Assembly: GCA_035968315.1 (NCBI GenBank)
Contig: JAVYIN010000002.1
Span: 1 to 64,000, forward strand
From: Nitrospira sp.
GTDB lineage: Bacteria; Nitrospirota; Nitrospiria; Nitrospirales; Nitrospiraceae
Reading direction: 5' to 3'
Length of the DNA: 64,000 bases
In this document: in pieces, positions 1-8,655 of the stretch
Layout: the number at the start of each line of letters is the position of its first letter
Position numbering within the stretch: the stretch's first letter is position 1
Translations under genes and position numbers: made by a program
Notes under the pieces: model-generated
Told to the model about the DNA's origin: nothing
The model's input: the letters and a program-made list of their open reading frames with translations, nothing else
The model's database searches: none

Positions 1-325
1 CCCAGTCTTGCGTAATGAGAAGCATCGTGGGCGTGATCCCGCTCGTCACCTGGACGGTGTCCACCTCGCTGAGATCCCAGCCCCAGTCCTGCACTGTATC
101 CTGCCCACTCCCCAGACCAAACACGTAGGTGTCACTGCCACCCCAATCGTACATGATGTCAGCGCCGGTGCCCCCGACATACCAGTCATTGCCCATGTCG
201 CCCGACAAATAATCGCTGCCGCCCCCTCCAATCAGGACATCATTCCCGTCAAATCCATAGAGATAATCGCTTCCCGAAGTCCCGTTGAGATTGTCGTCAC
301 CTGGAGTCCCGTAGATATCAGCCAT
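1..325 (-). CDS. RTX-type calcium-binding repeat protein (partial, C-terminus outside window)
   Basis: The gene runs off the left edge, so only about 108 N-terminal residues are visible. Reading starts at an ATG at 323-325, preceded on the minus strand by a good ribosome site (AAGGAAGGATC). From residue 6 the protein shows tandem Gly/Asp-rich nonapeptides of the haemolysin type (GTPGDDNLNG, GSDYLYGFDGND, GGGGSDYL, GGTGADIMYD). They are followed by a Y-V-F-G-x-G-x-G-x-D-T segment typical of RTX domains. Such repeats bind calcium and fold into a beta-roll after export, usually by type I secretion. There is no N-terminal signal peptide, which fits type I export. The rest of the protein, and so its activity, cannot be judged. 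No secretion genes lie nearby in this window. Confidence 0.8.
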   Translation of the reverse strand, partial: MADIYGTPGDDNLNGTSGSDYLYGFDGNDVLIGGGGSDYLSGDMGNDWYVGGTGADIMYDWGGSDTYVFGLGSGQDTVQDWGWDLSEVDTVQVTSGITPTMLLITQDW

Positions 326-435
326 GATAGATCCTTCCTTCGGTTAACCGATGGTCAGGTTGGATTGAAGCTTCTCGCTTGTTTCTGCGAAGATTTCACG
401 GTCATCAGAAACCGAACACATTGGAACGACAACAA

Positions 436-687
436 CTAACGCTCTTGCACATCCAAGACAATTCCGGCAGCGATATCTCCTATAAACAGGCGGAAGGCGC
501 CTCCCTCCCAACCCTGGACTTGTGCTGTGAGGGCACTACTTGCAGCGGCAACAGATCCGAAATTGAGGCAAGCAATATTACGGGCACTTCCTACTTGGCT
601 AGAACAGCCCACCCGCGAAATCACGCCCCTCCCTCCGGCATGGAGCAGAACCGATGAGATATCCACCTTCCTCTCCCACTCCGCCAT
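436..687 (-). CDS. Small hypothetical protein upstream of the RTX gene
   Basis: An 83-residue reading frame that I do not recognise. The support is contextual. The ATG at 685-687 is preceded by a strong ribosome site (GAGGAGAAGTGC), and the stretch just upstream (about 700-750) is unusually AT-rich for this genome, as promoters are. The frame ends 110 bases before the RTX gene on the same strand, so the two could be co-transcribed. The protein contains three cysteines and an Ala/Ser-rich middle, with no clear signal peptide or membrane segment. It could be a chance frame. The ribosome site is the main reason to keep it. Confidence 0.4.
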   Translation of the reverse strand: MAEWERKVDISSVLLHAGGRGVISRVGCSSQVGSARNIACLNFGSVAAASSALTAQVQGWEGGAFRLFIGDIAAGIVLDVQER

Positions 688-994
688 GCACTTCTCCTCA
701 CGGCAAGGATAATACTCATATACTTACCATTTACTACTATTAGGAAAGCATTCTTTCACAGACGGCGAAGATTTTCTAGATCTTTCTCGCAAAACGTCGG
801 CATCGACTGGCACATTAATACCTGTAATACATGCAGCCGTACGGAACCCGCTTCATGCGCACAGATCAGATCAGGGCAGAGGCCGCAGCCTAGCGGCTGA
901 AGGATTGGCTTACAGGAAATAGGGAGAAGCGACCAAGGCGAGAAGAGCCATGAACAGACTCTTCCCGCATGAGCGCTGGCCAATTGGGGAGGGC
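688..994. other. Intergenic region, no gene seen
   Basis: About 300 bases between the small hypothetical gene and the SPFH lipoprotein gene. The part near 700-750 is AT-rich and likely holds the promoter for the two minus-strand genes to its left. A 75-codon minus frame at 756-983 has no ribosome site and no family resemblance, so it is not called. No tRNA, repeat or clear terminator was found. Confidence 0.5.
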
Positions 995-1831
995 TTACTT
1001 CTCTGCCGAAATGGGCGGCATATTGATGCCGACGCGTTCGAGCCCCATGATCACGGTCAGGGAGGACGGCGCGTGCTGCACGATGTCCTTTTGCACTTCG
1101 ATGCGGCGCAAATCCACGAACTCGGGCGCGGTCAGGCCGAGGGATTCCCGATAGGCGCGGTCCGCAATGCCGCGCTGCCGTTCGGCCTTTTCACGCGACT
1201 CTTCCGCTTTCTGAAACTCCACCATGGTGATCTTGCGCTGTTCTTGAATGATGGTCTGAGTGGTCTGCTCGACCACGCCCTTGGGCGGGAGAATGCTGCC
1301 GACAACGACACGGTTCAGCCGCACCGGAATGCCCTGTTTCTCGATCAATTTGGTTTGCACTTCTTTGGCAATGGCATCCTGCAGCTTCTGTCTGGTGGTG
1401 GGATCGGTCGTCAACTGGAAGAGCGGATACTTTTGCACTTCTTCCCGCACAAACGTGCGGAACGCCTCTTTGGCATTATTGGCATACCAGTTCGGCCCAT
1501 ACTTGCTGATCAATTCCGGCGAGCGGCCTTCGATGACGTTGGCGATCAGGAACGCATCAAAGGAGACGGGCGCATTCTCCGCCGAAATGATATCGAAATG
1601 TTCCGCGTACTGAATGGGCCGGATATCGACATCGACCACCTTGGTCGTCGGCGCGACCCACAGGCGGCCCGTCTTCGTTGGCACCGGATCAACGCCGCCA
1701 TGCCCGAAGAACGCCGGCTGCTCGACCAGGACCCCTTCATGCCCGGCTTCAATCGCCACACAGCCGGTCCCCGCGCCCACAACCCCGACGGCGAGAAGCA
1801 TCCCCAGCATTCCACGCATGAGACTCTTCAT
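995..1831 (-). CDS. SPFH/prohibitin-domain lipoprotein
   Basis: A 278-residue protein of the band 7/prohibitin (SPFH) superfamily. The N-terminus is a lipoprotein signal with a lipobox ending at about Cys24 (AGTGC), so the domain would be lipid-anchored facing the periplasm. Most SPFH proteins are instead held by a transmembrane helix. The SPFH domain spans roughly residues 30-210. It is followed by a charged, coiled-coil-like segment (QEQRKITMVEFQKAEESREK) as in prohibitins, which mediates oligomerisation. The start is fixed by a strong ribosome site (AAGGAGGGTGGT). The role is probably as an envelope scaffold or protease modulator, by family analogy only. It stands alone, with no NfeD-like or protease partner beside it. 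Confidence 0.82.
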   Translation of the reverse strand: MKSLMRGMLGMLLAVGVVGAGTGCVAIEAGHEGVLVEQPAFFGHGGVDPVPTKTGRLWVAPTTKVVDVDIRPIQYAEHFDIISAENAPVSFDAFLIANVIEGRSPELISKYGPNWYANNAKEAFRTFVREEVQKYPLFQLTTDPTTRQKLQDAIAKEVQTKLIEKQGIPVRLNRVVVGSILPPKGVVEQTTQTIIQEQRKITMVEFQKAEESREKAERQRGIADRAYRESLGLTAPEFVDLRRIEVQKDIVQHAPSSLTVIMGLERVGINMPPISAEK

Positions 1832-2061
1832 ACCACCCTCCTTTGGATTGCCACACTTTCACATGTCACAGCCTGGGTGAATGGGCTACCCCATCGCACA
1901 GGACGGTTTCGATGAGATACCTTACGAAGCAGGCCGGTTCGCTGTCAAACCAGACGGTCGCTCTGTGTGATGCCGCACTCGGGGAGCAAGAAGATAGAAT
2001 CTGTAGGAAGCCCTGCGGCACGAAAAGTGGCCTTGACGCTACCCGAAATCGAACAACGTTA

Positions 2062-2184
2062 CAGGATGTTCAAAATGGCCGTCCAGCAAGGCCGCAGCGA
2101 GGGAAGAGCGAGGCGTACTCAGCGCCGTACGTTGAGCCTCTGAGCGATGCGAGAACGCCGCTGGCGGACATTTTCAACATCCTG
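2062..2184 (-). repeat. Stop-codon-abutting inverted-repeat element, copy A
   Basis: A 123-bp intergenic element. Its left end reads CAGGATGTTCAAAATGGCC. Its right end, read on the minus strand, is CAGGATGTTGAAAATGTCC, so the termini form an inverted repeat with 17 of 19 matches. The right end touches the TAA of the cytochrome gene at 2185 with no gap. Internal landmarks shared with other copies are GTACGTTGAG near 2129 and GAGAACGCCGCTGGCGGAC near 2152 (also in copy B). Orientation is given as the direction of the gene it follows. The 230 bases between this element and the SPFH gene (1832-2061) show no gene. Confidence 0.75.
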
Positions 2185-2586
2185 TTAAAACACTCCGGCT
2201 TGATGCTGGAGCCACCGCACATACTTGATGATTTGATCGACATCTTCGGGGGTCACGGCCTCGATTTTGGGCATGTTGCCGAATTCCCAATGATGCGCCT
2301 TCACCCCATTGGCCGCGGCCCGTTGAAAGGCGGCGTCGCCATGATGATTCGGCTCATAGATCTTATGCACCAGCGGAGGCCCCTGCTGGGTTCCCACTCC
2401 GCCCGCTCCATGGCAGGCTGAACAGTTGGCGGTGAACTTGGCCTCTCCCGGCTGGAGTTCGGCCGGCACGGCGGCGCTCGATTGGCTGCTCGCCGGCTTT
2501 GCCGGCGGCTCGCCCTGACTGCAGGCCGGCGCGACTCCGACGGAGAGCACCAAGAACCCCAGGCCAACGAATTGCGCGATCTTCAT
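2185..2586 (-). CDS. Periplasmic/lipoprotein class I c-type cytochrome
   Basis: A 133-residue mono-haem cytochrome c. Residues 1-22 form an export signal ending in a possible lipobox (APAC), so the protein may be lipid-anchored. A Pro/Ala/Ser-rich linker follows. The haem-binding site is CSACH near residues 55-59. A methionine in the N-M-P motif near residue 104 is the probable distal ligand. It ends with a typical helix (VDQIIKYVRWLQ). It is probably a small electron carrier of the periplasmic respiratory chain. The ATG lies 7 bases after the stop of a tiny membrane-protein gene, which itself follows queC, so the three may form one operon. Repeat A sits directly after the stop. Confidence 0.9.
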   Translation of the reverse strand: MKIAQFVGLGFLVLSVGVAPACSQGEPPAKPASSQSSAAVPAELQPGEAKFTANCSACHGAGGVGTQQGPPLVHKIYEPNHHGDAAFQRAAANGVKAHHWEFGNMPKIEAVTPEDVDQIIKYVRWLQHQAGVF

Positions 2587-2593
2587 CTGCGGT

Positions 2594-2761
2594 CTACCCT
2601 TTATGCGAGGACTGATCCGGCGAGGCCGCCGGCTGGCCGAACTGCTCTTTAAGCATGGCCTGCGTCTTTGCCAAGGTCACGCGCCGATAGAGCCGCGCGC
2701 CGACCGGCACCAGCACGATCAATCCGATGGTCAGATACATGAAAAATTCTTCAGGAGACAT
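2594..2761 (-). CDS. Tiny single-span membrane protein
   Basis: A 55-residue protein below usual gene-calling length. It begins MSPEEFFMYLTIG, has one hydrophobic segment (about residues 8-22), then a basic stretch (GARLYRRVTLAK) and a polar tail ending SSHKG. The positive-inside rule puts the C-terminus in the cytoplasm. A ribosome site (GGAGTGGGC) precedes the ATG at 2759-2761. The gene sits 23 bases after queC and 7 bases before the cytochrome gene, on the same strand. The size and topology recall small accessory subunits of membrane redox complexes, but I do not recognise a family. Confidence 0.65.
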   Translation of the reverse strand: MSPEEFFMYLTIGLIVLVPVGARLYRRVTLAKTQAMLKEQFGQPAASPDQSSHKG

Positions 2762-2784
2762 GCCCACTCCGTTTCTGCCAAGGC

Positions 2785-3501
2785 TTACCCTACCGCATAT
2801 GCGATGGGGTCCTCAACTCCCGCTTGTGCAAATCCCTGCTTGCGAATGACGCAGCTATCACAGCGCCCGCAGGCGACGGTTCCGATCGGATCGTAACAGC
2901 TATGCGTGAGCGCAAAGGGCACCTGCAGCTGCATCCCGGCTCGAATAATCTCCGCCTTCGACCGCATGAGCAGCGGCGCCCGCACTTCAATGCGCTGCCC
3001 CTCTACCCCGGCCTTGGTCCCCAGCGCCACCACCTGTTCGAATGCGCGAATGAACTCCGGACGGCAGTCCGGATAGCCGGAATAGTCGAGCACGTTGGCG
3101 CCAAAATAGATCACCCTCGCCCCCACCACCTCCGCATGCGCGGCGGCAAGGGATAAGAAAATGAGATTACGCCCCGGCACATAGGTGATGGGAATGCCGG
3201 CTGCGCGTGCCTCGTCAGGGCGATTCTTGGGCACGGCCAGGTCGTCGGTTAAGGCCGATCCGCCCAACGCCCGGAGATCGACCTCAATAACCAGATGACT
3301 CTGCGCGCCCAACGCCGCCGCGACTTGCTTGGCCCGCTCGATCTCTACCGCATGCCGCTGCCGGTAGGCGATGGTGAGCAGGTACAGCTCGAACCCGTCC
3401 TGCCGGGCCATCGCCGCGGTCACGGTGGAATCCAATCCGCCACTGGCAAGGACCACGGCGCGTGGACGGGTGGGTGACGGCGTCTCTTCGTTCACAGGCA
3501 C
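2785..3501 (-). CDS. queC: 7-cyano-7-deazaguanine synthase QueC
   Basis: A 238-residue enzyme that converts 7-carboxy-7-deazaguanine to preQ0 with ATP and ammonia, a step of queuosine biosynthesis. The PP-loop motif SGGLDST lies near residues 20-26. The R-N-L-I-F-L-S motif is near residue 110. The C-terminal zinc site CGRCDSC with an upstream cysteine (HSCYDP) is intact. The start is a GTG at 3499-3501, with the conserved core beginning about 14 residues later. The tiny membrane protein and cytochrome genes follow on the same strand. No other queuosine gene is in the window. Confidence 0.95.
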   Translation of the reverse strand: MPVNEETPSPTRPRAVVLASGGLDSTVTAAMARQDGFELYLLTIAYRQRHAVEIERAKQVAAALGAQSHLVIEVDLRALGGSALTDDLAVPKNRPDEARAAGIPITYVPGRNLIFLSLAAAHAEVVGARVIYFGANVLDYSGYPDCRPEFIRAFEQVVALGTKAGVEGQRIEVRAPLLMRSKAEIIRAGMQLQVPFALTHSCYDPIGTVACGRCDSCVIRKQGFAQAGVEDPIAYAVG

Positions 3502-3611
3502 AACGCTCCCGCCGCCGTCGGCACAGGACGCACGGCATGATCACGATGGATAGTGGAGTGAGCGCGGGAACACGGACAGGACGGCTTGCAGCGGAAGACC
3601 CGGCACAGGCG

Positions 3612-4172
3612 TTAGTCGCGGTCTTCTTCCTTCTCGATCTTTTCCAAGAGCTCGGCCTTCGACTGGCACTCGACGCAAAGCTTGGCAAAGAGCACGGCCT
3701 GCAACCGTTTTTCACTGATCTCGACGCCACATTCCGCACAGACGCCATAGGAGCCATCGCGCAACCGATTGAGCGCTTCGTCGATCGCTTGGCGCCGGCG
3801 ATTGCGCATCTCCATGAGCGAGATGCCGAGTTCGCGATCCAAATCCATGAGGGCTTGATCCCCAACATCGCGTGCGGATTCCAGCCGGCGCTGCTGGTCT
3901 TCCGTCAAGGATTGGCCAAGATTCCCCTCGATTTCCTTGATGATCTCTTGCCGCTTGGTCATCAACATCTGGTACAGCGCATCCCGCCGGCGCTCCCGCT
4001 CTTCACGCTCCTTGGCCGTCTCTTTAGGCCGAACCGGCTCCACTTCAATGTGAACCGCGGCCGGCTTTTCAACCCGTGCGGCGGGGGTGCTCGTTTTCTT
4101 CATAGTCGTGCTTGATGATCCTGTTTTTGCTTTGGGAGTCGGTTTCTTCTTCGCGGAGGCTTTGGTTGCCAT
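3612..4172 (-). CDS. dksA: DksA/TraR-family RNA polymerase-binding regulator
   Basis: A 186-residue DksA-like protein. An N-terminal Lys/Ala/Thr-rich extension of about 50 residues precedes the coiled coil. The coiled-coil tip carries DVGDQA, matching the D-x-x-D-x-A pattern that enters the polymerase secondary channel. The zinc finger is C-x2-C-x17-C-x2-C (CAEC ... CVEC), the canonical DksA spacing. It ends in a Lys/Glu-rich helix. By family it works with ppGpp on transcription initiation. An upstream in-frame codon at 4208 would add 12 residues. I chose the ATG at 4170-4172 because AAGGAG lies 9 bases before it and a promoter (4221-4249) sits just upstream. Confidence 0.9.
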   Translation of the reverse strand: MATKASAKKKPTPKAKTGSSSTTMKKTSTPAARVEKPAAVHIEVEPVRPKETAKEREERERRRDALYQMLMTKRQEIIKEIEGNLGQSLTEDQQRRLESARDVGDQALMDLDRELGISLMEMRNRRRQAIDEALNRLRDGSYGVCAECGVEISEKRLQAVLFAKLCVECQSKAELLEKIEKEEDRD

Positions 4173-4220
4173 ATCGTTGTACTCCTTCGGATGAGTCTGG
4201 GCAGCCAAAAAAGTCCGGCA

Positions 4221-4249
4221 TCTATATCATGGCATGGGGGGTTTGACAA
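4221..4249 (-). promoter_or_regulatory. Likely sigma70 promoter of dksA
   Basis: On the minus strand, TTGTCA (4244-4249) and TATAGA (4221-4226) are separated by exactly 17 bases. Transcription would begin near 4214, about 40 bases before the dksA start and its AAGGAG ribosome site. It lies between the apt stop and dksA, so dksA can be expressed independently of the apt-sigma factor genes. Confidence 0.6.
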
Positions 4250-4277
4250 GGGCTTGTGGGGAGAAACCCTGATGGCC

Positions 4278-4802
4278 CTATGGATAGAGGATGGTCGAAT
4301 GGACGTCGTACCCAGCTAACTTCTCCCGTCCCTTGAGATCTTTGAGTTCAACCAGAAAGTCGAGCCCGACGATCTCGCCGCCCAACTGACGGACAAGACT
4401 CACGGTGGCTTCGGCGGTGCCCCCCGTGGCCAGCAAGTCATCGACGATCAAAACTCGTTCGCCGATCGCAATGGCGTCGCGGTGAATCGCCAGTGAGTTC
4501 GATCCATACTCCAGGCTGTACTTGACCTCAAACCGATCAGCCGGCAGCTTCCCCGGCTTTCGCACGGGAACAAATCCAGCCCCAAGCCGGCCGGCAAGCA
4601 CCCCGCCAAAAATAAATCCGCGCGATTCGATCCCGACCACCTTGGCAATGCCACGGCCTTGATAGCGGGCCACCAGCTCCTCCGTCAGGCTTCGGAAGGC
4701 CTCCGGATGTTTCAGAAGCGTCGTGATGTCGTAGAAAAGGATGCCGGGTTTCGGGAAATCCGGCACTTCACGGATGAGGGCTTTGTAATTGATCGCCGTC
4801 AC
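4278..4802 (-). CDS. apt: Adenine phosphoribosyltransferase
   Basis: A 174-residue type I phosphoribosyltransferase that converts adenine and PRPP to AMP in purine salvage. The N-terminal segment with [14 protein letters not shown] is characteristic of Apt. The PRPP-binding loop [14 protein letters not shown] lies near residues 118-131. The flexible-loop motif RKPGKLP is present. The start is a GTG at 4800-4802, 4 bases or fewer after the stop of the sigma factor gene, so the two are probably co-transcribed. Confidence 0.95.
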   Translation of the reverse strand: MTAINYKALIREVPDFPKPGILFYDITTLLKHPEAFRSLTEELVARYQGRGIAKVVGIESRGFIFGGVLAGRLGAGFVPVRKPGKLPADRFEVKYSLEYGSNSLAIHRDAIAIGERVLIVDDLLATGGTAEATVSLVRQLGGEIVGLDFLVELKDLKGREKLAGYDVHSTILYP

Positions 4803-4806
4803 GGGG

Positions 4807-5760
4807 TTAGAGCAAATCTGCTTGTGTCATGGTCTTCCGCGCAATGGTCCCACGAAGCCGAACCAGCGCCGTGGTTTCGATTTGGCGAACCCGCTCACGG
4901 GTCAGCCCCATCTCCCGGCCGATTTCTTCCAGGGTCTTGGCTTCATCGCCATCGAGCCCGAACCGCGACACAATAACAGTTTGCTCTTTCTCAGGCAACT
5001 CCGTAACCCAGCTCATGAGCTCGGCCCGGCGCCGAACCCCGTCCGCCGTCTCGTCGGGAGACTGGCAGAGCGGGTCCTCGATCACATCGCGCAAAAACAT
5101 ATCGGTGCCATCATTGATTGGGCTGTCCAGCGAACAGGTCGTGCGAACCAGCTGCTTCAGATCGATCACTTCGGCTTCGCTGGTCTTCATCTTCCGCGCC
5201 ACTTCCTGCGAGGACGGCTCGCGGCCAAGTTCCTGGACCAACTGCTCCACTCGCCCCAAATACCGGTTCAGCCGCTCCACCACATGCACCGGCAACCGCA
5301 CCAGCCGCCCTTGATTGATGATCGCGCGCTCGATGTACTGGCGAATCCACCAGGAGGCGTAGGTGCTGAACCGGAACCCGCGCTTGTAATTGAATTTCTC
5401 AACCGCCTTGATCAACCCGAGATTGCCCTCTTCCACGATATCGGAAAATGGAAATCCCCGGTTGATGTAGCGTTTCCCGATGCTGATCACCAGCCGCAAA
5501 TTCGACTCGATCATCTGCTGCCGTGCCTGCTCATCGCCGGCAAGCACCCGCTTCCCCAGTTCCTGTTCCTGCTTAAACGACAGCAATGTCGAGCGCCGCA
5601 CCTCGCGGAGATAGCTCTTGAGCGTATCGAGCCCTTCGGATCGATTCGAAGACTTCTCTTCCGGCTCAGGTCCGCTGCCGGCATCCGACAGATCGCCCTC
5701 GTCAGCCTCATGCCGGCGCGCTTCACTCAGATCCTGCAGCTCGTCTTCCTCTCGGCTCAT
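4807..5760 (-). CDS. RpoS/RpoD-family sigma factor
   Basis: A 317-residue group 1/2 sigma70-family factor. After an acidic N-terminus of about 40 residues comes region 1.2 ([10 protein letters not shown]). Region 2 (residues about 80-150) contains the core-binding and -10 recognition motifs ([25 protein letters not shown]). Region 3 follows, then region 4 with the helix-turn-helix [20 protein letters not shown]. The length and absence of the long region 1.1/non-conserved insert favour an RpoS-like alternative factor over the housekeeping RpoD. The initial ATG is at 5758-5760. apt follows closely. Regulation of general stress or stationary-phase genes is the family expectation. Confidence 0.88.
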   Translation of the reverse strand: MSREEDELQDLSEARRHEADEGDLSDAGSGPEPEEKSSNRSEGLDTLKSYLREVRRSTLLSFKQEQELGKRVLAGDEQARQQMIESNLRLVISIGKRYINRGFPFSDIVEEGNLGLIKAVEKFNYKRGFRFSTYASWWIRQYIERAIINQGRLVRLPVHVVERLNRYLGRVEQLVQELGREPSSQEVARKMKTSEAEVIDLKQLVRTTCSLDSPINDGTDMFLRDVIEDPLCQSPDETADGVRRRAELMSWVTELPEKEQTVIVSRFGLDGDEAKTLEEIGREMGLTRERVRQIETTALVRLRGTIARKTMTQADLL

Positions 5761-5787
5761 ATCCCGTGTCGTCCTTGACGGATTCCG

Positions 5788-6084
5788 CTAGTACCAGATT
5801 TGAAAATCCGTGAACCGCTCAGAGGGAGGATGCCACACCACCATCACCGCCGTCACGCGTGCCGCAGGCGGCCCCGTGTGCAACTCGGCCACCACCCCCT
5901 CAATGAGATCCTTCGAGCCCTCGACGTCCAACTCAACCCGCCCATCGTCGAGGTTGCGCACCCCGCCGACGAGTTTCCGTTGCGCTGCCACCCGGGCGGC
6001 AAACGCCCGGTATCCCACACCCTGTACTCGCCCGCTCACCAGGATGTGCGCTCGCACATGAGATGCCGCCCTGCAATCCGTCAT
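5788..6084 (-). CDS. acyP: Acylphosphatase
   Basis: A 98-residue acylphosphatase, slightly longer than the usual 90. It has the signature G-R-V-Q-G-V-G-Y-R near residues 18-26 with the catalytic arginine, followed by the catalytic asparagine in GGVRNLDDGRVEL. The family hydrolyses the carboxyl-phosphate bond of acyl phosphates. It lies 27 bases upstream of the sigma factor gene on the same strand and could share its transcript. Confidence 0.9.
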   Translation of the reverse strand: MTDCRAASHVRAHILVSGRVQGVGYRAFAARVAAQRKLVGGVRNLDDGRVELDVEGSKDLIEGVVAELHTGPPAARVTAVMVVWHPPSERFTDFQIWY

Positions 6085-6483
<399 letters not shown>

Positions 6484-6519
6484 ACATGGCGTGAGAATCA
6501 AAACGGGAACCGGATTGTC

Positions 6520-7623
6520 TTACAAGATGGGGGTAAAACGCAAGTCGTGTGCGTCGGCCACTCCCTGACACGTCACCAGCCCATTTTTCAGGTTGACACC
6601 GCGCGCGAAACCTGGATCGGATTGGACCGCCCGATCGACGCCGTCCGAGGCCAGCCGCATGAGGTATGGAAGCGTCGCGTTCGTCAAGGCGAAGGTCGAG
6701 GTCCGCGGCACGATGCCCGGCATGTTCGCGACACAATAATGCAGCACGCCCTCGACGACATACACCGGATCGGAATGCGTGGTCGCCCTGGTCGTCTCGA
6801 AACAGCCGCCCTGATCGACGGACACATCCACCACCACCGCCCCCGGCTTCATGCGGGACAGCAGTGCGCGCGAGACCAGCCTCGGCGCCTTGGCGCCCGG
6901 CACCAGCACCGCGCCGATGACCAGATCCGCCTCGCACACGGCCTGTTCAATCGCCGCGTCGCTGACCGCGCGCGTCACGACCCGCCCCTGATAGAGATCG
7001 TCGAGATAGCGCAGCCGCTCGACATCCAAATTGATCACCGTCACCTGCGCGCCCAATCCGACGGCAATCCGCGTGGCGGCAGCGCCCACAATACCGGCGC
7101 CCAACACTACCACCTTGCCCGGCTCAACCCCCGGCACTCCGGCCAGCAAGACTCCGCGCCCCCCCTGAAGCTTTTCAAGATAATGCGCGCCCACCTGGAC
7201 CGACATCCGTCCGGCAATTTCACTCATGGGCTTGAGCATGGGCAGGCTGCCGTCTTTCGCCACCGTTGTTTCGTAGGCAATCGCCGTGATCTTCGCGTCC
7301 AATAACACCCTGGTCAGTTCCGGAAGCGACGCAAGATGCAGATAGGTGAAGAGCACCTGGCCAGGACGAAAGAGCGCGCATTCGGACAAGAGAGGCTCTT
7401 TCACTTTGACGATCAGCTCCGCCTTTTGAAAGACCTCTTCCTTCGACGAGGCCAGCGATGCGCCCGCCCGCCGGTATTCGTCATCGTGAAATCCGCTTCC
7501 GAGCCCGGCGGAAGGCTCCACCCACACCGTATGTCCGGCCTTGCGGAGCGCCGCCGCGCCGTCAGGGGTCAGACTCACGCGATATTCGTGGTCTTTGATT
7601 TCCTTGGGAACGCCGATGATCAT
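6520..7623 (-). CDS. ald: Alanine dehydrogenase
   Basis: A 367-residue NAD-dependent alanine dehydrogenase that interconverts alanine and pyruvate plus ammonia. It starts with the family signature [10 protein letters not shown] and E-x-R-V (EYRVSLTP). It has K-x-K-E-P near residue 75 and H-L-A (YLHLA) with the catalytic histidine. The Rossmann motif [11 protein letters not shown] is near residues 173-183. The length is normal. The gene starts 8 bases after the stop of the Lon-like protease gene on the same strand, so they are probably one transcript. tRNA-Pro lies just downstream. Confidence 0.95.
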   Translation of the reverse strand: MIIGVPKEIKDHEYRVSLTPDGAAALRKAGHTVWVEPSAGLGSGFHDDEYRRAGASLASSKEEVFQKAELIVKVKEPLLSECALFRPGQVLFTYLHLASLPELTRVLLDAKITAIAYETTVAKDGSLPMLKPMSEIAGRMSVQVGAHYLEKLQGGRGVLLAGVPGVEPGKVVVLGAGIVGAAATRIAVGLGAQVTVINLDVERLRYLDDLYQGRVVTRAVSDAAIEQAVCEADLVIGAVLVPGAKAPRLVSRALLSRMKPGAVVVDVSVDQGGCFETTRATTHSDPVYVVEGVLHYCVANMPGIVPRTSTFALTNATLPYLMRLASDGVDRAVQSDPGFARGVNLKNGLVTCQGVADAHDLRFTPIL

Positions 7624-7631
7624 CGTGAATC

Positions 7632-8528
7632 CTATAGCGCTGGACGCAATGGACGACCGGTCATGATTTCATAGGCCTCTGCCAGCGTCCCGACTTCTGT
7701 GATTTTGATCGATCGTGCCATTCCTTTATCGGTAATAGCAAATGTGTTTTGTCCGGCGGGGAGCACCATCTCATGGATATTCCGCATCATGTGACACCCG
7801 TCGATTTTATGCTCTAACCCGCCCACCGGCCCCACAACCAAATTCATATCGATGGTGCCAGAAATACAGACATCCGTTCGCACGGGATCGCCGAGTAATG
7901 CGGCAGCGACCGCGACCGCCCACGCGGCACCGGCGCTGGGGCCATCTATTTGCTCACCCATGTGCAGAATCGACCCCACCGGCATCGTCAACTGTGCCTG
8001 CACGAATCGCGGATCATAGTTGACCGCCTTAGCCGCGGCGAGCACCGCCACCGCAAACGTCTGCCTCGGCACATTTTGAAAATGGTGGTCGGTTCCCAGG
8101 TAAGGCCCGTTTCCCGCCGCCCAATGGGCCAAGTCCACCTGAACCAGCGCGATATCGCCTTGATTGGGCTGGCTCCAGCCTTTTGCGGCAAGAGAGGACG
8201 AGATCCGTGTGACATAGAGGTTAGGGACCGTCCGGGAGGATGGTTCAAACGGCCGCGACGATAATTGCGGCGCGACTCGTTGAATTGGGACCGGAATGGC
8301 GCCCGCCTGTTTCTGCACAGACTCAATGGAACCCCGCGCCGCCGAGGTTGGCGCCGATTGCAGTTCGGGCAGAGGGCCAACCTCCCGGCACCCGGCCCCT
8401 CCCCTGTCACTAAAGAGCACGTTTCCGTCAGCCTGTTTGCATTTCCATAAATCGGCGTACCCGTCTCCAGGAATCCCCACACATACTGAGAGCATCCCCA
8501 TCGTCAGGCCCAACGCATGGCTCCTCAT
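7632..8528 (-). CDS. Exported DUF4124 + Lon-type (S16) protease domain protein
   Basis: A 298-residue protein with a signal peptide (about residues 1-25). A short DUF4124-like segment (DLWKCKQADGNVLFSD, two cysteines) and a low-complexity linker follow. The C-terminal half resembles the proteolytic domain of Lon. The catalytic serine is in DGPSAG (Ser198) and the lysine in GPVGGLEHK (Lys241). The 43-residue spacing equals that of E. coli Lon (S679/K722). There is no AAA+ ATPase domain. This would be an ATP-independent protease acting outside the cytoplasm. A ribosome site AGGAGG precedes the ATG at 8526-8528. ald follows after 8 bases. The substrate is unknown. Confidence 0.8.
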   Translation of the reverse strand: MRSHALGLTMGMLSVCVGIPGDGYADLWKCKQADGNVLFSDRGGAGCREVGPLPELQSAPTSAARGSIESVQKQAGAIPVPIQRVAPQLSSRPFEPSSRTVPNLYVTRISSSLAAKGWSQPNQGDIALVQVDLAHWAAGNGPYLGTDHHFQNVPRQTFAVAVLAAAKAVNYDPRFVQAQLTMPVGSILHMGEQIDGPSAGAAWAVAVAAALLGDPVRTDVCISGTIDMNLVVGPVGGLEHKIDGCHMMRNIHEMVLPAGQNTFAITDKGMARSIKITEVGTLAEAYEIMTGRPLRPAL

Positions 8529-8655
8529 GACCGAATTCCTCCTGATTCCTCATCTAAATATAGCAGAGCAATCCGCGCGGCTGGACAGCCGAAAAACCCC
8601 TGGTGTAAGATGCGCCCGCCCACTGAACGTTTCCCTCTCAATGAAGGAGGCACGC

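Noticed and set aside
756-983. A 75-codon minus-strand frame
   Set aside because: No ribosome site and no family resemblance. The cysteine-rich composition looks accidental.
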